A stretch of 64,000 nt of DNA, from positions 1 through 64,000 of the forward strand of contig NZ_BAKM01000020.1 of assembly GCF_000614185.1 (NCBI RefSeq), read 5' to 3'. This document shows, in pieces, positions 48,458 to 59,039 of the stretch. Positions within the stretch are counted from its first letter, which is position 1; each line of letters begins with the position of its first letter. The stretch comes from Phocaeicola sartorii JCM 17136 = DSM 21941 (GTDB lineage Bacteria > Bacteroidota > Bacteroidia > Bacteroidales > Bacteroidaceae). The notes beneath the pieces were generated by a model. It made no database searches, was not told the origin of the DNA, and saw only the letters and a program-made list of their open reading frames with translations. Made by a program: the position numbers and the translations under genes.

Positions 48458-50847
48458 ATGGTTAGTAGGTGGATAGGTGTTATTATTTTTTTAACGGTGT
48501 TGGCAGGTAGCCTCCAAGCGAAGGTTCCTGTGCAACATAAAGAGCGTTTGACGGATAATTGGGTATTTCTTCGTCAGGACATAGGGAATATATGGGAGGC
48601 GGTCCGTCCTGTAAAACCTGGGCAGCCCGAAGAACTGCCTTTGTGGCAGGAAGTCACTCTTCCGCATTGTTTCAATGCGGAAGATGGGGTGGATCCGGAT
48701 GTGAATTATTATCAGGGTCCAGGTTGGTACAAGACACAGCTTTCCCTTCATAATCCCTATCCTGACGGACGTATCCTGTTGGAATTTGAAGGAGCCGGGC
48801 AGAAGACTGATGTCTATATTTATACCACCAAGGTGGGAAGCCATGTGGGCGGTTATGACAGTTGGAATGTAGATATCACGGATGCGGTTAAGGCATTTTT
48901 AGCAAGTGATGCCGCGGCTCGTTTTAAGGGAAAGATCCCTTTGAGCATACGTTGTGACAACAGTCGAGATGCTGAAATGATTCCTTCGGACTTGTCTGAT
49001 TTCAATGTATATGGTGGCATTTACCGTTACCTGAATTTGGTTTATTTACCAAAGGTAGCCATGAGCGGATTGCACATTGATCCGTCTTTGGCAAAGAATC
49101 TGAAGGATGCTTCTTTGAAAATCGCAGGAACGTTCTATAACCCGGCAGATGTCCGGACGGCAGATGTGCAGGTATGTGTCAAGGATGCGGATGGAAAGAT
49201 CGTTGTTAGTCGGAAACTGAATGGGGTTACTCCGCTGGGGGAACTCTCTTTGCTTGATGTCAAGATCGATAAACCTGTAGTATGGGACGTGGATGCTCCA
49301 AGGCTATATACTTGTGAAGTCACTGTGAGTGCAGACGGACAGAGCGTCACTTCGGTCGAGAAATTTGGATTCCGTCATTTTGAGTTTGTTGAGAAAGGTC
49401 CCTTTCATTTGAACGGACGACGTTTGTTGCTTCGGGGTACTCACCGTCATGAAGACCATGCAGGGGTAGGAGCAGCTATGACTGAGGAACAGATGATACA
49501 AGAAATGAAAATGATGAAAGAGATGGGAGTGAACTTTATTCGTTTGGGACACTATCAGCAGTCTGAAATCATTTTGAACTTGTGTGATGAACTAGGCATT
49601 CTGGTATGGGAGGAAATACCTTGGTGCCGTGGTGGAGTTGGTGGAGAGAACTATCGGGCGCAAGCTCGGCGTATGTTGACTAACATGATTACCCAGCATT
49701 ACAATCATCCGGCTGTTATTATTTGGGGATTAGGTAATGAGAATGACTGGCCTAATGATTTCGAGCGTTACGAACAGGGTGAAATACGTGCTTTCATGAG
49801 TGAACTGAATACGTTGTCTCACACATTGGACGCTTGTCGTAAGACGGCTATCCGTCGTTGTGAGTTTTGCAGTGATATTGTTGATGTCTATTCACCTACC
49901 ATTTGGGCAGGATGGTATCGCGGAAAATATACAGACTATGTGAATTATTCAAGGGAAGCGATGGAGCGTGTTAAACATTTTCTGCATGTGGAATGGGGAG
50001 GTGACAGTCATGCGGGGCGTCATGTTGAAGACAAGGAGCAACAAAAAAAGATTGGTCCGAGACTTACGTCGTGAAGTTGATAGACTGGCATTTGAAAGAA
50101 CAAGAGAATATGCCATGGCTTACCGGAACCGCTTACTGGCCGTTCAAAGACTTTTCTACTCCGGTTCGTCCTGAAAATCCGGTGCCGTATGTAAACCAGA
50201 AAGGAGTGATAGAGCGCGATTTTACTAAGAAAGAAAGTTTTTATGTATTCCAGTCCTATTGGGCGATTGCTCCTATGGTGCATATTTATGGGCATTCCCA
50301 AGCTGTAAGATGGGGCGGTGAGAACGAAAGGAAAGAAGTGCTGGTATATTCCAACTGCAAAGAGGTGGAGTTGTTTGTCAATGGGATAAGCCAAGGAAAA
50401 AAACTGCGTGACAGCCGTGAATTTCCTGCTGCAGGTCTGCGTTGGGAGGTACTGCTGAATGCAGGAAAGAATGAGATAAAGGCAATAGCTGTGGCGAAAG
50501 ACAAGACTGTTCTGGAAGATGAAATTACGGTAAGATATCAGACTGAGAAATGGGGAGAGGAAAAACGTTTGCTCGTTTCGTCAGAAGGGATGGATGAAAC
50601 ATTTGTTCTAGTGAAGGTAAGTTTGGTGGATGAGAAGGGTATTCCTTGTCTGGATTCAAAGAAAGTGATTCGTTTTGAACTGGCCGGTGATGGGGAACTT
50701 GTCAAGAATCAAGGAACGGTGAGTGGGTCTTCTAAAGTACAGGCTGCTAATGGTACTGCTTCCATCCGGGTAAAAAGAGGTTCCGGTAAGTCAGTGGTAG
50801 CCGTGAAATCAGAGAATCTTGAAACACAATTTATAACTATAAATTAA
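48458..50847 (+). CDS. GH2 glycoside hydrolase (beta-galactosidase-like), one frame break
   Basis: The ATG at 48458 is preferred because it begins a signal peptide (VSRWIGVIIFLTVLAGSLQA) and follows AGGATT. Restored length is 796 residues. N-terminal jelly-roll and immunoglobulin-like domains are followed by a TIM barrel with the acid/base block IIWGLGNENDW at about residue 425 and the likely nucleophile Glu in LHVEWGGDSH. C-terminal beta domains follow. The frame breaks at about 50050 (A7-G-ATTGG); one added G gives KKDWSETYVVKL. Between HVED and DWSETY the chain looks shorter than in the GH2 proteins I remember. Beta-galactosidase or beta-glucuronidase activity is plausible. Confidence 0.86.
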
Positions 50848-50852
50848 TAAAT

Positions 50853-52019
50853 ATGAAGCATGTATATTATATAGTTGTTGTATGGACTTTTCTTTTACAA
50901 TCTTGCCATTCAGCAGACAAGGTGCGGGCGCAGTTGGAAGAGCCATTGAAACTGGAGATTCTGAAAAGGGCAGAAAAAGATATGCAGGCAGAACCGGTGA
51001 CTGTGACATCTTTTATTGCCGAGCGCAGTGTAGGTACTCCCCATGATTTCTTTTCAGAAGGGGATTATTGGTGGCCTGATACACTTCATCCCGAAGGTCC
51101 GTATATCCGTCGGGATGGAGAAACCAATCCGGATAACTTTGTGGAACACCGACATGCGATGATACGCTTCAGCCGGATTGTGGGTAATCTGACTTCTGCC
51201 TATTTGCTGACGGGTGATCCAAACTATATAGCTCCTGTTGTGAAGCATATAAAGGCTTGGTTTATGGATGAAAGAACCCGTATGAATCCGCATTTACTTT
51301 ATGCACAGGCTATTAAAGGCATAGCGACAGGACGTGGCATTGGTATAATTGATACGATTCATTTGGTAGAGATCGTTCAGTCGCTTATCCGGTTGGAGGA
51401 AAAGGGACTTCTGTCTCAAGAGTTGTTGGAGGGTACAAAGAAATGGTTTGACGCTTATCTGGATTGGATGACGACACATCCTTATGGCATAGATGAAATG
51501 AACGCTGCCAATAATCATGGAACTTGTTGGGCCATGCAGGCTGCTATTTTCGCCAAATACGTGGGGAACAAGCAGATCATGGAACAATGTGCAGAACGTT
51601 TCAAGCACATATTCTTGGTAGAGCAAATGGAAGTTGATGGAAGTTTTCCGCGTGAGCTGAAACGCACAAAACCTTATGGATATTCCTTGTTCAATCTGGA
51701 TGCCATGGCTGCTCTCTGCCAAATACTTTCTACTGACAAAGATAATTTATGGGAGTACACCACTTCCGACGGGAAAAATATGCGGAAAGCTCTTCAGTTT
51801 ATGCATCCTTATATTGTTGATAAACAGTCGTGGGGCTATCCTGCCGATGTGATGTATTGGGAAGAGTGGCCGGTGGCGCAACCTGCATTGATTTTTGCTT
51901 GGAAACAATTTAATAATGAGGATTATTATCGGACATGGTTGGCATTGGATCATTTCCCTGAAAATGAAGAAGTGGTTCGTAACCTGCCGATTCGTAATCC
52001 CATTCTTTGGCTTTATTAA
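50853..52019 (+). CDS. Alginate-lyase-fold polysaccharide lyase (PL5/PL38-like)
   Basis: The 388-residue lipoprotein (LLQSC) has an (alpha/alpha) toroid typical of the alginate lyase domain. Visible motifs are FFSEGDYWWPD at about residues 65-75, EHRHAMIRFSRIVGNL with a substrate-binding Arg, EMNAANNHGTCWAMQ (Asn and His likely catalytic) and SFPRELKRTKPYGYSLFN (Tyr likely catalytic). PL5 cleaves mannuronan, while PL38 members act on glucuronan-type chains. In this context a glucuronate-containing substrate fits best, but that is inference. It lies six bases after the GH2 gene. Confidence 0.8.
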   Translation: MKHVYYIVVVWTFLLQSCHSADKVRAQLEEPLKLEILKRAEKDMQAEPVTVTSFIAERSVGTPHDFFSEGDYWWPDTLHPEGPYIRRDGETNPDNFVEHRHAMIRFSRIVGNLTSAYLLTGDPNYIAPVVKHIKAWFMDERTRMNPHLLYAQAIKGIATGRGIGIIDTIHLVEIVQSLIRLEEKGLLSQELLEGTKKWFDAYLDWMTTHPYGIDEMNAANNHGTCWAMQAAIFAKYVGNKQIMEQCAERFKHIFLVEQMEVDGSFPRELKRTKPYGYSLFNLDAMAALCQILSTDKDNLWEYTTSDGKNMRKALQFMHPYIVDKQSWGYPADVMYWEEWPVAQPALIFAWKQFNNEDYYRTWLALDHFPENEEVVRNLPIRNPILWLY

Positions 52020-52039
52020 AAATCGAATAATCTTAGGAA

Positions 52040-53347
52040 ATGAATACCATGAAAAAACAAATTGTTGCGGTAATAGGGCTTTTGGGCCTTGCTGCCTTGC
52101 AGACTGTGTTTGTACAAGCTCAGAATACTGTATCTACAACCGGATATGTAACTAATGAGAACAATGTAACTATGATGGTGACACAACAAGTTACCACTCG
52201 TTTGCGCCGTACAACTTCACAGGGAGATCCTGCTGCAAAACTGAATTATGTACCGGGAGCAGCTCCCGAAATGTTGGCTGTACCATTGGCGGAAACAATT
52301 ATGGCGCGTTATCCGGATTACCGTACTGCTTATTGGAAGGATTATACGTATGTACAAGGATATATGTTCGAAGCCATGGACCGATTAAGATTGCTTACTG
52401 GTGATGAGAAGTACACCCAGTATATGAAACAATACATCGATCATTTTATGGATTCGGAAGGTAATTATAAGGGAGGTGCCTTGACTAATTTGGATAACTT
52501 TATGACAGGTTCTGCTTTTTGCACGCTTTACAAGCGTACAGGTGATGAGCGTTACAAAAAGGCTGCTTTACAGATTCTGAAAGCTGTTGCCGATTACCCT
52601 AGTTCCGACGGACAATTCTGGCATGGTAATAAATCGCCTAATATGTGGATTGACGGTGTTTTTATGATGCAGATGTTCTTGATTCGTTGTGCACAATACG
52701 TGGGTGAGACGGATTATTGTTTGGATATAGCCTGTCGTAATATTCTGTCGGCAGCCCGGCATTTGCAGCGTCCTGACGGATTGTTGCTCCATGCTTGGAC
52801 TACCGAACCCGAAAAAGCTATATGGGCAGATAAGCAGACCGGTCTTTCTCCCGAAGTGTGGAGTGAGGGTATGGGCTGGTACACCTTGGTCGTTCCCGAA
52901 TTGTTGGCTATCCTTCCTAAAACTCATGCACATTATAATGATGTGTTGAATGTCTATCAAAAAATGGTGAAAGGATTGAAGAATGTGCAAGATGCCAATA
53001 CCGGGGGGTGGTTCATGGTGGTAGATAAAGGTACTAATCCGCTGAATTTTATCGATCCGTCGGGTACGGCGATGTTTGTATATGCTATACAGCGTGGCAT
53101 TGATTTGGGATTGTTGAAAGAGAAGGAATATGCTTCTGTGGCCCGGAGAGGATATGAAAGCCTTTATCCTTTTGTGCGAGTGAACAATCAAGGTCTGCTC
53201 GATGTCATCGGCGCGTGTGATGGGGTGACCATCAAGAAGGATTTTGTGGCTTATGTTACAGTCAATAAAATTTTGAACGCCAAAGAAGCAGTGGCAGGCG
53301 TTTTGTGGGCTGCGGTAATTATGGAAAAGGACAAGATAGCCCAATAA
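52040..53347 (+). CDS. Third GH105 unsaturated uronyl hydrolase
   Basis: The 435-residue protein has a signal peptide ending near FVQAQ and an extra N-terminal stretch of about 60 residues rich in Thr and Val before the barrel. GH105 motifs are NMWIDGVFMMQMF (catalytic Asp), LLLHAWTTEP, SPEVWSEGMGWYTL and NFIDPSGTAMFVYAI. It differs enough from the other two GH105 enzymes to suggest a different linkage or neighbouring sugar. It starts 20 bases after the lyase gene. The frame is intact. Confidence 0.92.
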   Translation: MNTMKKQIVAVIGLLGLAALQTVFVQAQNTVSTTGYVTNENNVTMMVTQQVTTRLRRTTSQGDPAAKLNYVPGAAPEMLAVPLAETIMARYPDYRTAYWKDYTYVQGYMFEAMDRLRLLTGDEKYTQYMKQYIDHFMDSEGNYKGGALTNLDNFMTGSAFCTLYKRTGDERYKKAALQILKAVADYPSSDGQFWHGNKSPNMWIDGVFMMQMFLIRCAQYVGETDYCLDIACRNILSAARHLQRPDGLLLHAWTTEPEKAIWADKQTGLSPEVWSEGMGWYTLVVPELLAILPKTHAHYNDVLNVYQKMVKGLKNVQDANTGGWFMVVDKGTNPLNFIDPSGTAMFVYAIQRGIDLGLLKEKEYASVARRGYESLYPFVRVNNQGLLDVIGACDGVTIKKDFVAYVTVNKILNAKEAVAGVLWAAVIMEKDKIAQ

Positions 53348-53398
53348 AATGATGACAGAAAAATAAACATGGATATAAATTAGAATCGTTTGAAAATT

Positions 53399-53908
53399 AT
53401 GGAATCTACAGCAAAACTTTATTCATTGAATTATAATAATGTGCACACTTATCTGTTTGCCCTATTATTCGTTTTTGGCAATGTTATGCTTCCTCAGTTG
53501 TGTCATTGGGTACATTTAGGTGGACCTACTTTGCTTCCTATTTATTTTTTTACTTTGGTGGGTGCGTATAAGTATGGCATGAAGGTGGGATTGTTGACAG
53601 CTATCCTGTCTCCGCTTGTTAATAGTTCTTTCTTTGGAATGCCTGCCGTGGCTGTTTTGCCGGCTATTCTGATTAAGTCCGTATTGTTGGCAATTATTGC
53701 GGGGTATATGGCTTCTCGTAGTAAGCAGATTTCCATACCGGCATTAATGGGAGTAGTATTGGGTTACCAAGTATTCGGTACGTTGGCAGAGTGGGCATTG
53801 ACAGGCAGTTTTTATGCGGCTGTCCAAGACTTCCGTATAGGTATTCCTGGCATTTTATTGCAGATTTTTGGAGGGTATTTCTTGTTGAAAATGCTTGCAA
53901 GTAGATAG
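53399..53908 (+). CDS. ECF-transporter S-component-like membrane protein
   Basis: The 169-residue protein starts at the ATG at 53399 and has five to six hydrophobic segments. LPIYFFTLVGAYKYGMKVGLLTAILSPLVNSSFFGMPA and AVLPAILIKSVLLAIIAGYMASR are typical of S components, the substrate-capturing subunits of energy-coupling-factor vitamin and metal transporters. No ECF ATPase or T-component gene is in the window, so it may act alone or share a module encoded elsewhere. The TonB receptor starts 43 bases downstream, suggesting a two-membrane uptake route for one small ligand. Confidence 0.72.
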   Translation: MESTAKLYSLNYNNVHTYLFALLFVFGNVMLPQLCHWVHLGGPTLLPIYFFTLVGAYKYGMKVGLLTAILSPLVNSSFFGMPAVAVLPAILIKSVLLAIIAGYMASRSKQISIPALMGVVLGYQVFGTLAEWALTGSFYAAVQDFRIGIPGILLQIFGGYFLLKMLASR

Positions 53909-53951
53909 ACAGTTGGTTTTTGTAGAATAGCGTTTAATAGATTATTGGAAT

Positions 53952-55826
53952 ATGAACCGACTATCCTTCAAACAATGTATAAGCTGTGCTACTTTATGCA
54001 CAGCTTTTCTTTCTTTGGGTGCATCAGCACAGGTGGTGGATACAACTCGCATTTACCGCATTGGTGAAGTGGTAGTGACTGGCAGCAATCATGCTACCGG
54101 ACGTAATTTGCTTCCTTATACCGTTTCTACTGTCAAAAGTTCCCAGTTGGAGGCTACCGGACAGTCGCAGTTGCTTTCGGCTATTTCAGGCCAGGTGCCC
54201 AGTCTATTTGTCTCCGAACGCAATGTGTTGGGTTTTGGAGTCAGTAACGGAGGATCGGGAGGAATCAAGATACGAGGTGTTGGCGGTTCTCCTACGAATG
54301 CGGTACTGATGATGGTGGACGGTCAGCCTCAGTTTGCCGGAATCTATTCGCATCATGTGGCTGATTTTTACGAAACGGAATATGTAGATAGGGTGGAAGT
54401 GCTTCGAGGACCTGGCTCGGTACTTTATGGGTCTAATGCCATGGGAGGAGTAATCAATGTCATTACCAAGAATGCCGACCGGAATGGAGTGCATACGACC
54501 CTTAGCTCCCAATATGGTTCTTATAACACTTGGCGTTCATCGCTTGTCAATACGGTCCGGCTAGGCAAATTTTCCTCACTCGTATCTTTGGGCTATGACC
54601 GTACGGACGGTATAGAGGATGACTTTGATTTCAAACAAGGTAGTCTGTATGTCAAGTTGGGATATGATTTCAGTCAGACTTGGAAACAGCGTGCTGACTA
54701 TTCTTTAATGAATTTTGTAGGCAATGACCCGATTTATCCCAAGCTCTCTAAATCGGAATCTACGGATATTTATCACCAAAACATCACTCGTGGAGAGGCA
54801 TCCTTGTCATTGAGCAACTATTATGAGAGGACAAATGGTTGTGTGCGTATCTATTATAGTTATGGTAACCATTACATTGATGATCCGAAACATTTCCATA
54901 GTCTGGATGACCGTTTTGGTGTTCTTGCCTATCAGAATGTCCGTCCTTGGAAGGATGCGTCAGTTACGTTGGGATTTGACTATGATACTTATACGGGCAA
55001 AATTCCTGTTTCAGGCGGCAATGCGCATACAGAAGGTTCTATATCTACTATCAGTCGGAAAAGCATTACGGAATACTCTCCTTATATTACTTTTTCTCAA
55101 GATTGGTTCGAAGGAGCATTGATTCTGAATGCAGGGCTTCGTATGGCGAACAGTGATCGTTTCGGTACGCAATGGATACCGCAAGGAGGTTTCGTGATTC
55201 ATCCTGCTGAGGGTTGGACGGTAAAAGCCTCTTTGTCTGAAGGATATCGTAACCCTTCCTTTCGCGAGATGTATCTTTATCGTTCTGCCAATCCGGAACT
55301 TGATCCGGAACGGATGATGAACTATGAAGTGATTGTAGAAAAAACTTTCTCCCGTTATTTCAGCATGGATGTCACCGGTTATTACAGCAAGGGAGATAAT
55401 TTGATTCAAACAGTAGATATGAAGAATGAGAACGCAGGTCGTTTCATCAATAAGGGAATAGAGGTGTCGGCAAGTAGCTGTCCGATTGATAAGTTAAACT
55501 TGAGGGCTTCCTATAGTTATCTTCACACTTCGTTAGATAATCTGACGGCAGCACCCAGAAATCAATATTTTTTAGGATTTGGTTGGCAGGCTTTGCCAAA
55601 ACTTAAAATGGATGCGGAATTGAAGGGAATCGGCGGGCTTTATGTTTCTGATCAAACAGAACACCAGAACTATGTATTGCTCAATATGAAAATCACCTAT
55701 ATGGCATTCCGTGCTTTCGAACTATTTGTTACATTAAATAATATAACAAATACCGATTATATGATCAATCGTGGTTATACAATGCCTGGATTCAACGGAA
55801 TGGGTGGGTTTAAAGTGCATTTTTGA
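53952..55826 (+). CDS. Small TonB-dependent receptor (not SusC type)
   Basis: The 624-residue receptor has a signal peptide ending near ASAQ, a plug domain starting IYRIGEVVVTGSNHATG, with QVPSLFVSERN, IRGVGGSPTNAVLMMVDGQP and GPGSVLYGSNAMGGVINVIT, then a barrel ending in an aromatic-terminal strand (GGFKVHF). It lacks the carboxypeptidase-like domain and the length of SusC proteins. Size and plug resemble BtuB/CirA-type receptors for vitamins, metals or chelates. It follows an S-component-like gene and precedes a terminator, so the two make the end of the operon. Confidence 0.9.
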   Translation: MNRLSFKQCISCATLCTAFLSLGASAQVVDTTRIYRIGEVVVTGSNHATGRNLLPYTVSTVKSSQLEATGQSQLLSAISGQVPSLFVSERNVLGFGVSNGGSGGIKIRGVGGSPTNAVLMMVDGQPQFAGIYSHHVADFYETEYVDRVEVLRGPGSVLYGSNAMGGVINVITKNADRNGVHTTLSSQYGSYNTWRSSLVNTVRLGKFSSLVSLGYDRTDGIEDDFDFKQGSLYVKLGYDFSQTWKQRADYSLMNFVGNDPIYPKLSKSESTDIYHQNITRGEASLSLSNYYERTNGCVRIYYSYGNHYIDDPKHFHSLDDRFGVLAYQNVRPWKDASVTLGFDYDTYTGKIPVSGGNAHTEGSISTISRKSITEYSPYITFSQDWFEGALILNAGLRMANSDRFGTQWIPQGGFVIHPAEGWTVKASLSEGYRNPSFREMYLYRSANPELDPERMMNYEVIVEKTFSRYFSMDVTGYYSKGDNLIQTVDMKNENAGRFINKGIEVSASSCPIDKLNLRASYSYLHTSLDNLTAAPRNQYFLGFGWQALPKLKMDAELKGIGGLYVSDQTEHQNYVLLNMKITYMAFRAFELFVTLNNITNTDYMINRGYTMPGFNGMGGFKVHF

Positions 55827-55843
55827 AGAACTATGTAATTATT

Positions 55844-55887
55844 AAGAGGCTGGAAACAAAGGTTTGTTGTTTTCAGCCTCTTTTTTT
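55844..55887 (+). terminator. Strong rho-independent terminator
   Basis: AAGAGGCTG (55844-55852) pairs with CAGCCTCTT (55874-55882), the stem extends inward, and a T run follows. It ends the operon that begins at 47206. Confidence 0.85.
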
Positions 55888-55962
55888 ATGGGGACAGGCA
55901 TTGTTGGAGTGTTTCTACAACTTATTGGAATAATATTAAAAGTCTTTTTTAGGGTGTCTCTT

Positions 55963-55970
55963 TATTTTTG
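55963..55970 (+). promoter_or_regulatory. -7 promoter box for the last operon
   Basis: TATTTTTG lies 39 bases before the ATG at 56010. Confidence 0.6.
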
Positions 55971-56009
55971 TATGTGAAAAAGTAGGTATAACTTAGAAGA
56001 TATAAAGAA

Positions 56010-57560
56010 ATGAAGACATTCAGACATTGGATAAGTGCATGCACATTGTCAGCCTTGTGTACGGTCTTGCCTGCACAGACAAAGATGCCGGCTCCATGGC
56101 AATCCTCTCTTGTGAAAATAAGTAAAAGTGGAGAACTGGTTTATATACCCGATGAGGAGGGGAATGTAATCCCCGATTTCAGTCGGGTGGGTTATCATCA
56201 TGGCAACCAAAGTATTCCGCAACATTCTGTTACTCGGATTATTTCTCCTGTTGAGGGAGATAACTGGGCGCATATTCAGCAGGCGGTGGATGAAATATCG
56301 CAGCTTCCCGCTGATCAGAACGGACATCGGGGGGTGTTGCTTTTGAAGCGGGGATTATATCCTGTTTCACAGTCTGTCGTGATAAAGGCTGGAGGAGTGG
56401 TTCTGAAGGGAGAGGGAAGTAATGTGGACGAGACTCGGCTCATTGCTACTGCCAAAAGGAAGTATGCTCTAATAAAAATTTCAGGTGCCGGCATTCGTGA
56501 GGAAATATCAGGGACACGGGTGAGCATCACGGATAAATTTGTTCCTGTCGGTACTCATTCTTTCCAAGTCTCTTGTGGTGAGGGATTCAAGTCCGGTGAT
56601 AAAATCGTTGTTTATCGTCCCGGAACACAGAAATGGGTTCATGATATAAAGATGGATCAGATTGAGGAACGGAAAGGAACCCGCCAATGGACACCTCAGG
56701 AATACAACCTTGCTTTTGAGAGGGAGGTGACTCGGGTGGAGGGAAATCGCCTCTTTATTGATAATCCGGTAGTGATGCAGATGGACTGGAAATATGGTGG
56801 CGGTGATGTTTACAAGTATAAGTTTGACGGACGCATCAATGAGGTAGGTGTATCGGATTTGTGTCTGGAATCAGAGTTTGACGACTATGAAGATACACAA
56901 CACGGGTGGATAGGCGTACAGATAGAAAAAGCGGAAAACTGTTGGGTGGATAATGTCACAGCACGTTATTTTGGCTATGCCGCTGTCAGTTGTGAACGTT
57001 TCGCCAAGAATGTGACCGTGCGGAATTGTCGGAATCTGGAACCCAAGGCAGTCATTACGGGTGGTTTGCGTTATTCTTTCAATAACATAGGCCAGCAGAA
57101 TTTGTTTATGAATTGTCAAAGTACGGAAGGAAGGCATGATTATATCACCGGTTCACAGGTCTGCGGTCCCAATGTTTTTTATAATTGTACGGCTACACAG
57201 ACGTATGCGGACATTGGTCCTCATCATCGCTGGGCAGTAGGAACTCTATATGATAATATTGTGACAGATGGCGATATCAATGTGCAGGATCGTGGAAAAA
57301 TGGGTAGCGGTCATGGTTGGGCCGGGGTGACTCAGGTATTGTGGAATTGTCATGTAGGCCGCGCGGCAGTGCAGAGTCCTTGGGCTTCTGGAAAGAACTA
57401 TAGTATAGGGACTAAAGGGGAACGATATCCCGGAGTCTTTACAGACAGGCCTGACGGCGTATGGGAAGGACATAATGAAACCAATGTGTTTCCGCGTTCT
57501 CTTTATGTAACTCAACTGATGGCCCGCCAAAAAGCGGATTTGTCTTTACTGATTAAATAA
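56010..57560 (+). CDS. Secreted right-handed beta-helix protein, lyase or hydrolase of unknown family
   Basis: The 516-residue protein has a signal peptide ending near VLPAQ. The block DNWAHIQQAVDEISQLP with GVLLLKRGLYPVSQSVVI is the usual opening of pectate-lyase-superfamily beta-helices. Later rungs include GWIGVQIEKAENCWVDNV, SCERFAKNVTVRNCR and GRHDYITGSQVCGPNVFYNC. Catalytic residues cannot be assigned with confidence. It could be a polysaccharide lyase, a GH28-related hydrolase or an epimerase. It opens an operon with GH29, GH95 and a GH28-like gene (8-base, 38-base and overlapping spacings). Confidence 0.78.
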   Translation: MKTFRHWISACTLSALCTVLPAQTKMPAPWQSSLVKISKSGELVYIPDEEGNVIPDFSRVGYHHGNQSIPQHSVTRIISPVEGDNWAHIQQAVDEISQLPADQNGHRGVLLLKRGLYPVSQSVVIKAGGVVLKGEGSNVDETRLIATAKRKYALIKISGAGIREEISGTRVSITDKFVPVGTHSFQVSCGEGFKSGDKIVVYRPGTQKWVHDIKMDQIEERKGTRQWTPQEYNLAFEREVTRVEGNRLFIDNPVVMQMDWKYGGGDVYKYKFDGRINEVGVSDLCLESEFDDYEDTQHGWIGVQIEKAENCWVDNVTARYFGYAAVSCERFAKNVTVRNCRNLEPKAVITGGLRYSFNNIGQQNLFMNCQSTEGRHDYITGSQVCGPNVFYNCTATQTYADIGPHHRWAVGTLYDNIVTDGDINVQDRGKMGSGHGWAGVTQVLWNCHVGRAAVQSPWASGKNYSIGTKGERYPGVFTDRPDGVWEGHNETNVFPRSLYVTQLMARQKADLSLLIK

Positions 57561-57568
57561 TTGATACG

Positions 57569-59001
57569 ATGAAAAGAAAATTGTCAATATTCCTTTTGCT
57601 TTGTCTGACAACCATAGGATGTGTCGGTCAGCGGTCTTTATCTCAAGAACAGAAAATGGCATGGTGGCAAGAAGCCAAATTCGGCATGTTTGTCCATTGG
57701 GGGCCTTATAGCTGTATGGCGGAGTGTATAACGGATATCAGCAACGTCGTGGCGGTGCCGAGTGGATAATGAACCGTTGCAAGATACCGGTGCGTGAATA
57801 TCGTGCCAAATCCAGTACTTTCAATCCGGTGCATTTTAATGCGGATAGTCTGGTGCTTATGGCTCGTGAGGCTGGTATGAAATATATTGTCTTTACCACC
57901 AAGCATCACGATGGGTTTGCCATGTTTCAAAGCCGGGCAAGTTCTTTCAATATAGTGGATTATACGCCTTTCCGTCGTGATATTGTGGATGAGGTGGTGA
58001 AGGCATGCCGCCGTCACGGCATGAAGATAGGTTTTTATTATTCGCAATCGCAGGACTGGTGTAACCCGGGAGGTAACACGGCCCGTAAAGAGATGCGCGA
58101 GGGTTGGGCGAATCCCGATTCGGTAGAGATAGACCGTTATACGAAAGAACATATCGGATCGTGGGATTGTCTGCAAACATCGGTATCCTTCCAGGATTAT
58201 TTTTATCGGGTATCGTTGCCGCAGATTCGTGAGTTGTTGTCTCGTTACGGCAATGACATCGGAGTCATGTTTTTTGATACACCGCAGGTGATTACCGATC
58301 GGCAGGCGCAGGATGTGATGAAGGAACTGGCAAACTATCCGCACATCATTGTGAACGACCGCTTAAAGCGTCCTAATTTTCCCGGAGACTATAAAACACC
58401 GGAAGGACGAGTACCCAAGGCTGAGGATATAGAAGGTATTTATTGGGAAACCTGTATGAATATCGGCAGTTCTTGGGGCTATAAAAGCTGGGACAAAAAC
58501 TGGAAGTCGTCTCAGGAGATTATCCGTAATCTGATTACTATTGCGGCACGGGGCGGGAATTACTTGTTGAACGTAGGGCCTGACGGATTGGGCGATGTGC
58601 CTGTTGAGGCACGTCAATGTCTGAAAGAGACAGGTGAATGGCTGTCGCGTAACGGTGAGGCGATATATAATACCCAACGAAGCGGACTTCATCCGGCATG
58701 GGGAGAGTGTGTGCGTAAGGATTACAAGAAGAATTCGGTACTTTATCTTTGTGTCTTCGATTGGCCCACGGACGGCAAGCTGCATCTGCAAGGAGATTTC
58801 ACAGGCAGACGTGCCACTCTTCTGGCAGACGGATCACCGCTGAAACTGGAAGCACGTAAAGGTTCGGTAACCATTCAGCTGCCTGCCGGAATGCCCGACC
58901 GGACAGCGACTGTCATTCGGCTGGATTTGAAGGAAAAGCTTCCTGCTATCAAGTTGGTTTCCAATTCGGAGAAGGTCTTTAAAATTGTAGATACGGAGTA
59001 A
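57569..59001 (+). CDS. GH29 alpha-L-fucosidase, one frame break
   Basis: The restored protein has 477 residues with a lipobox-like signal (TTIGC). GH29 landmarks are WWQEAKFGMFVHWGPYS at the start, MKYIVFTTKHHDGFAMF with the substrate-binding His pair, CRRHGMKIGFYYSQSQDW, and IGVMFFDTPQ, whose Asp is the likely nucleophile. A C-terminal beta-sandwich closes the protein. The frame breaks at about 57722 (ATGGCGG-AGTG); one added G gives AGVYNGYQQRRGG. It removes terminal alpha-L-fucose and works with the GH95 enzyme that follows. Confidence 0.92.
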
Positions 59002-59039
59002 TAAGCAGGCATAAAATAACAAGCAAGTATGAAAGACGC

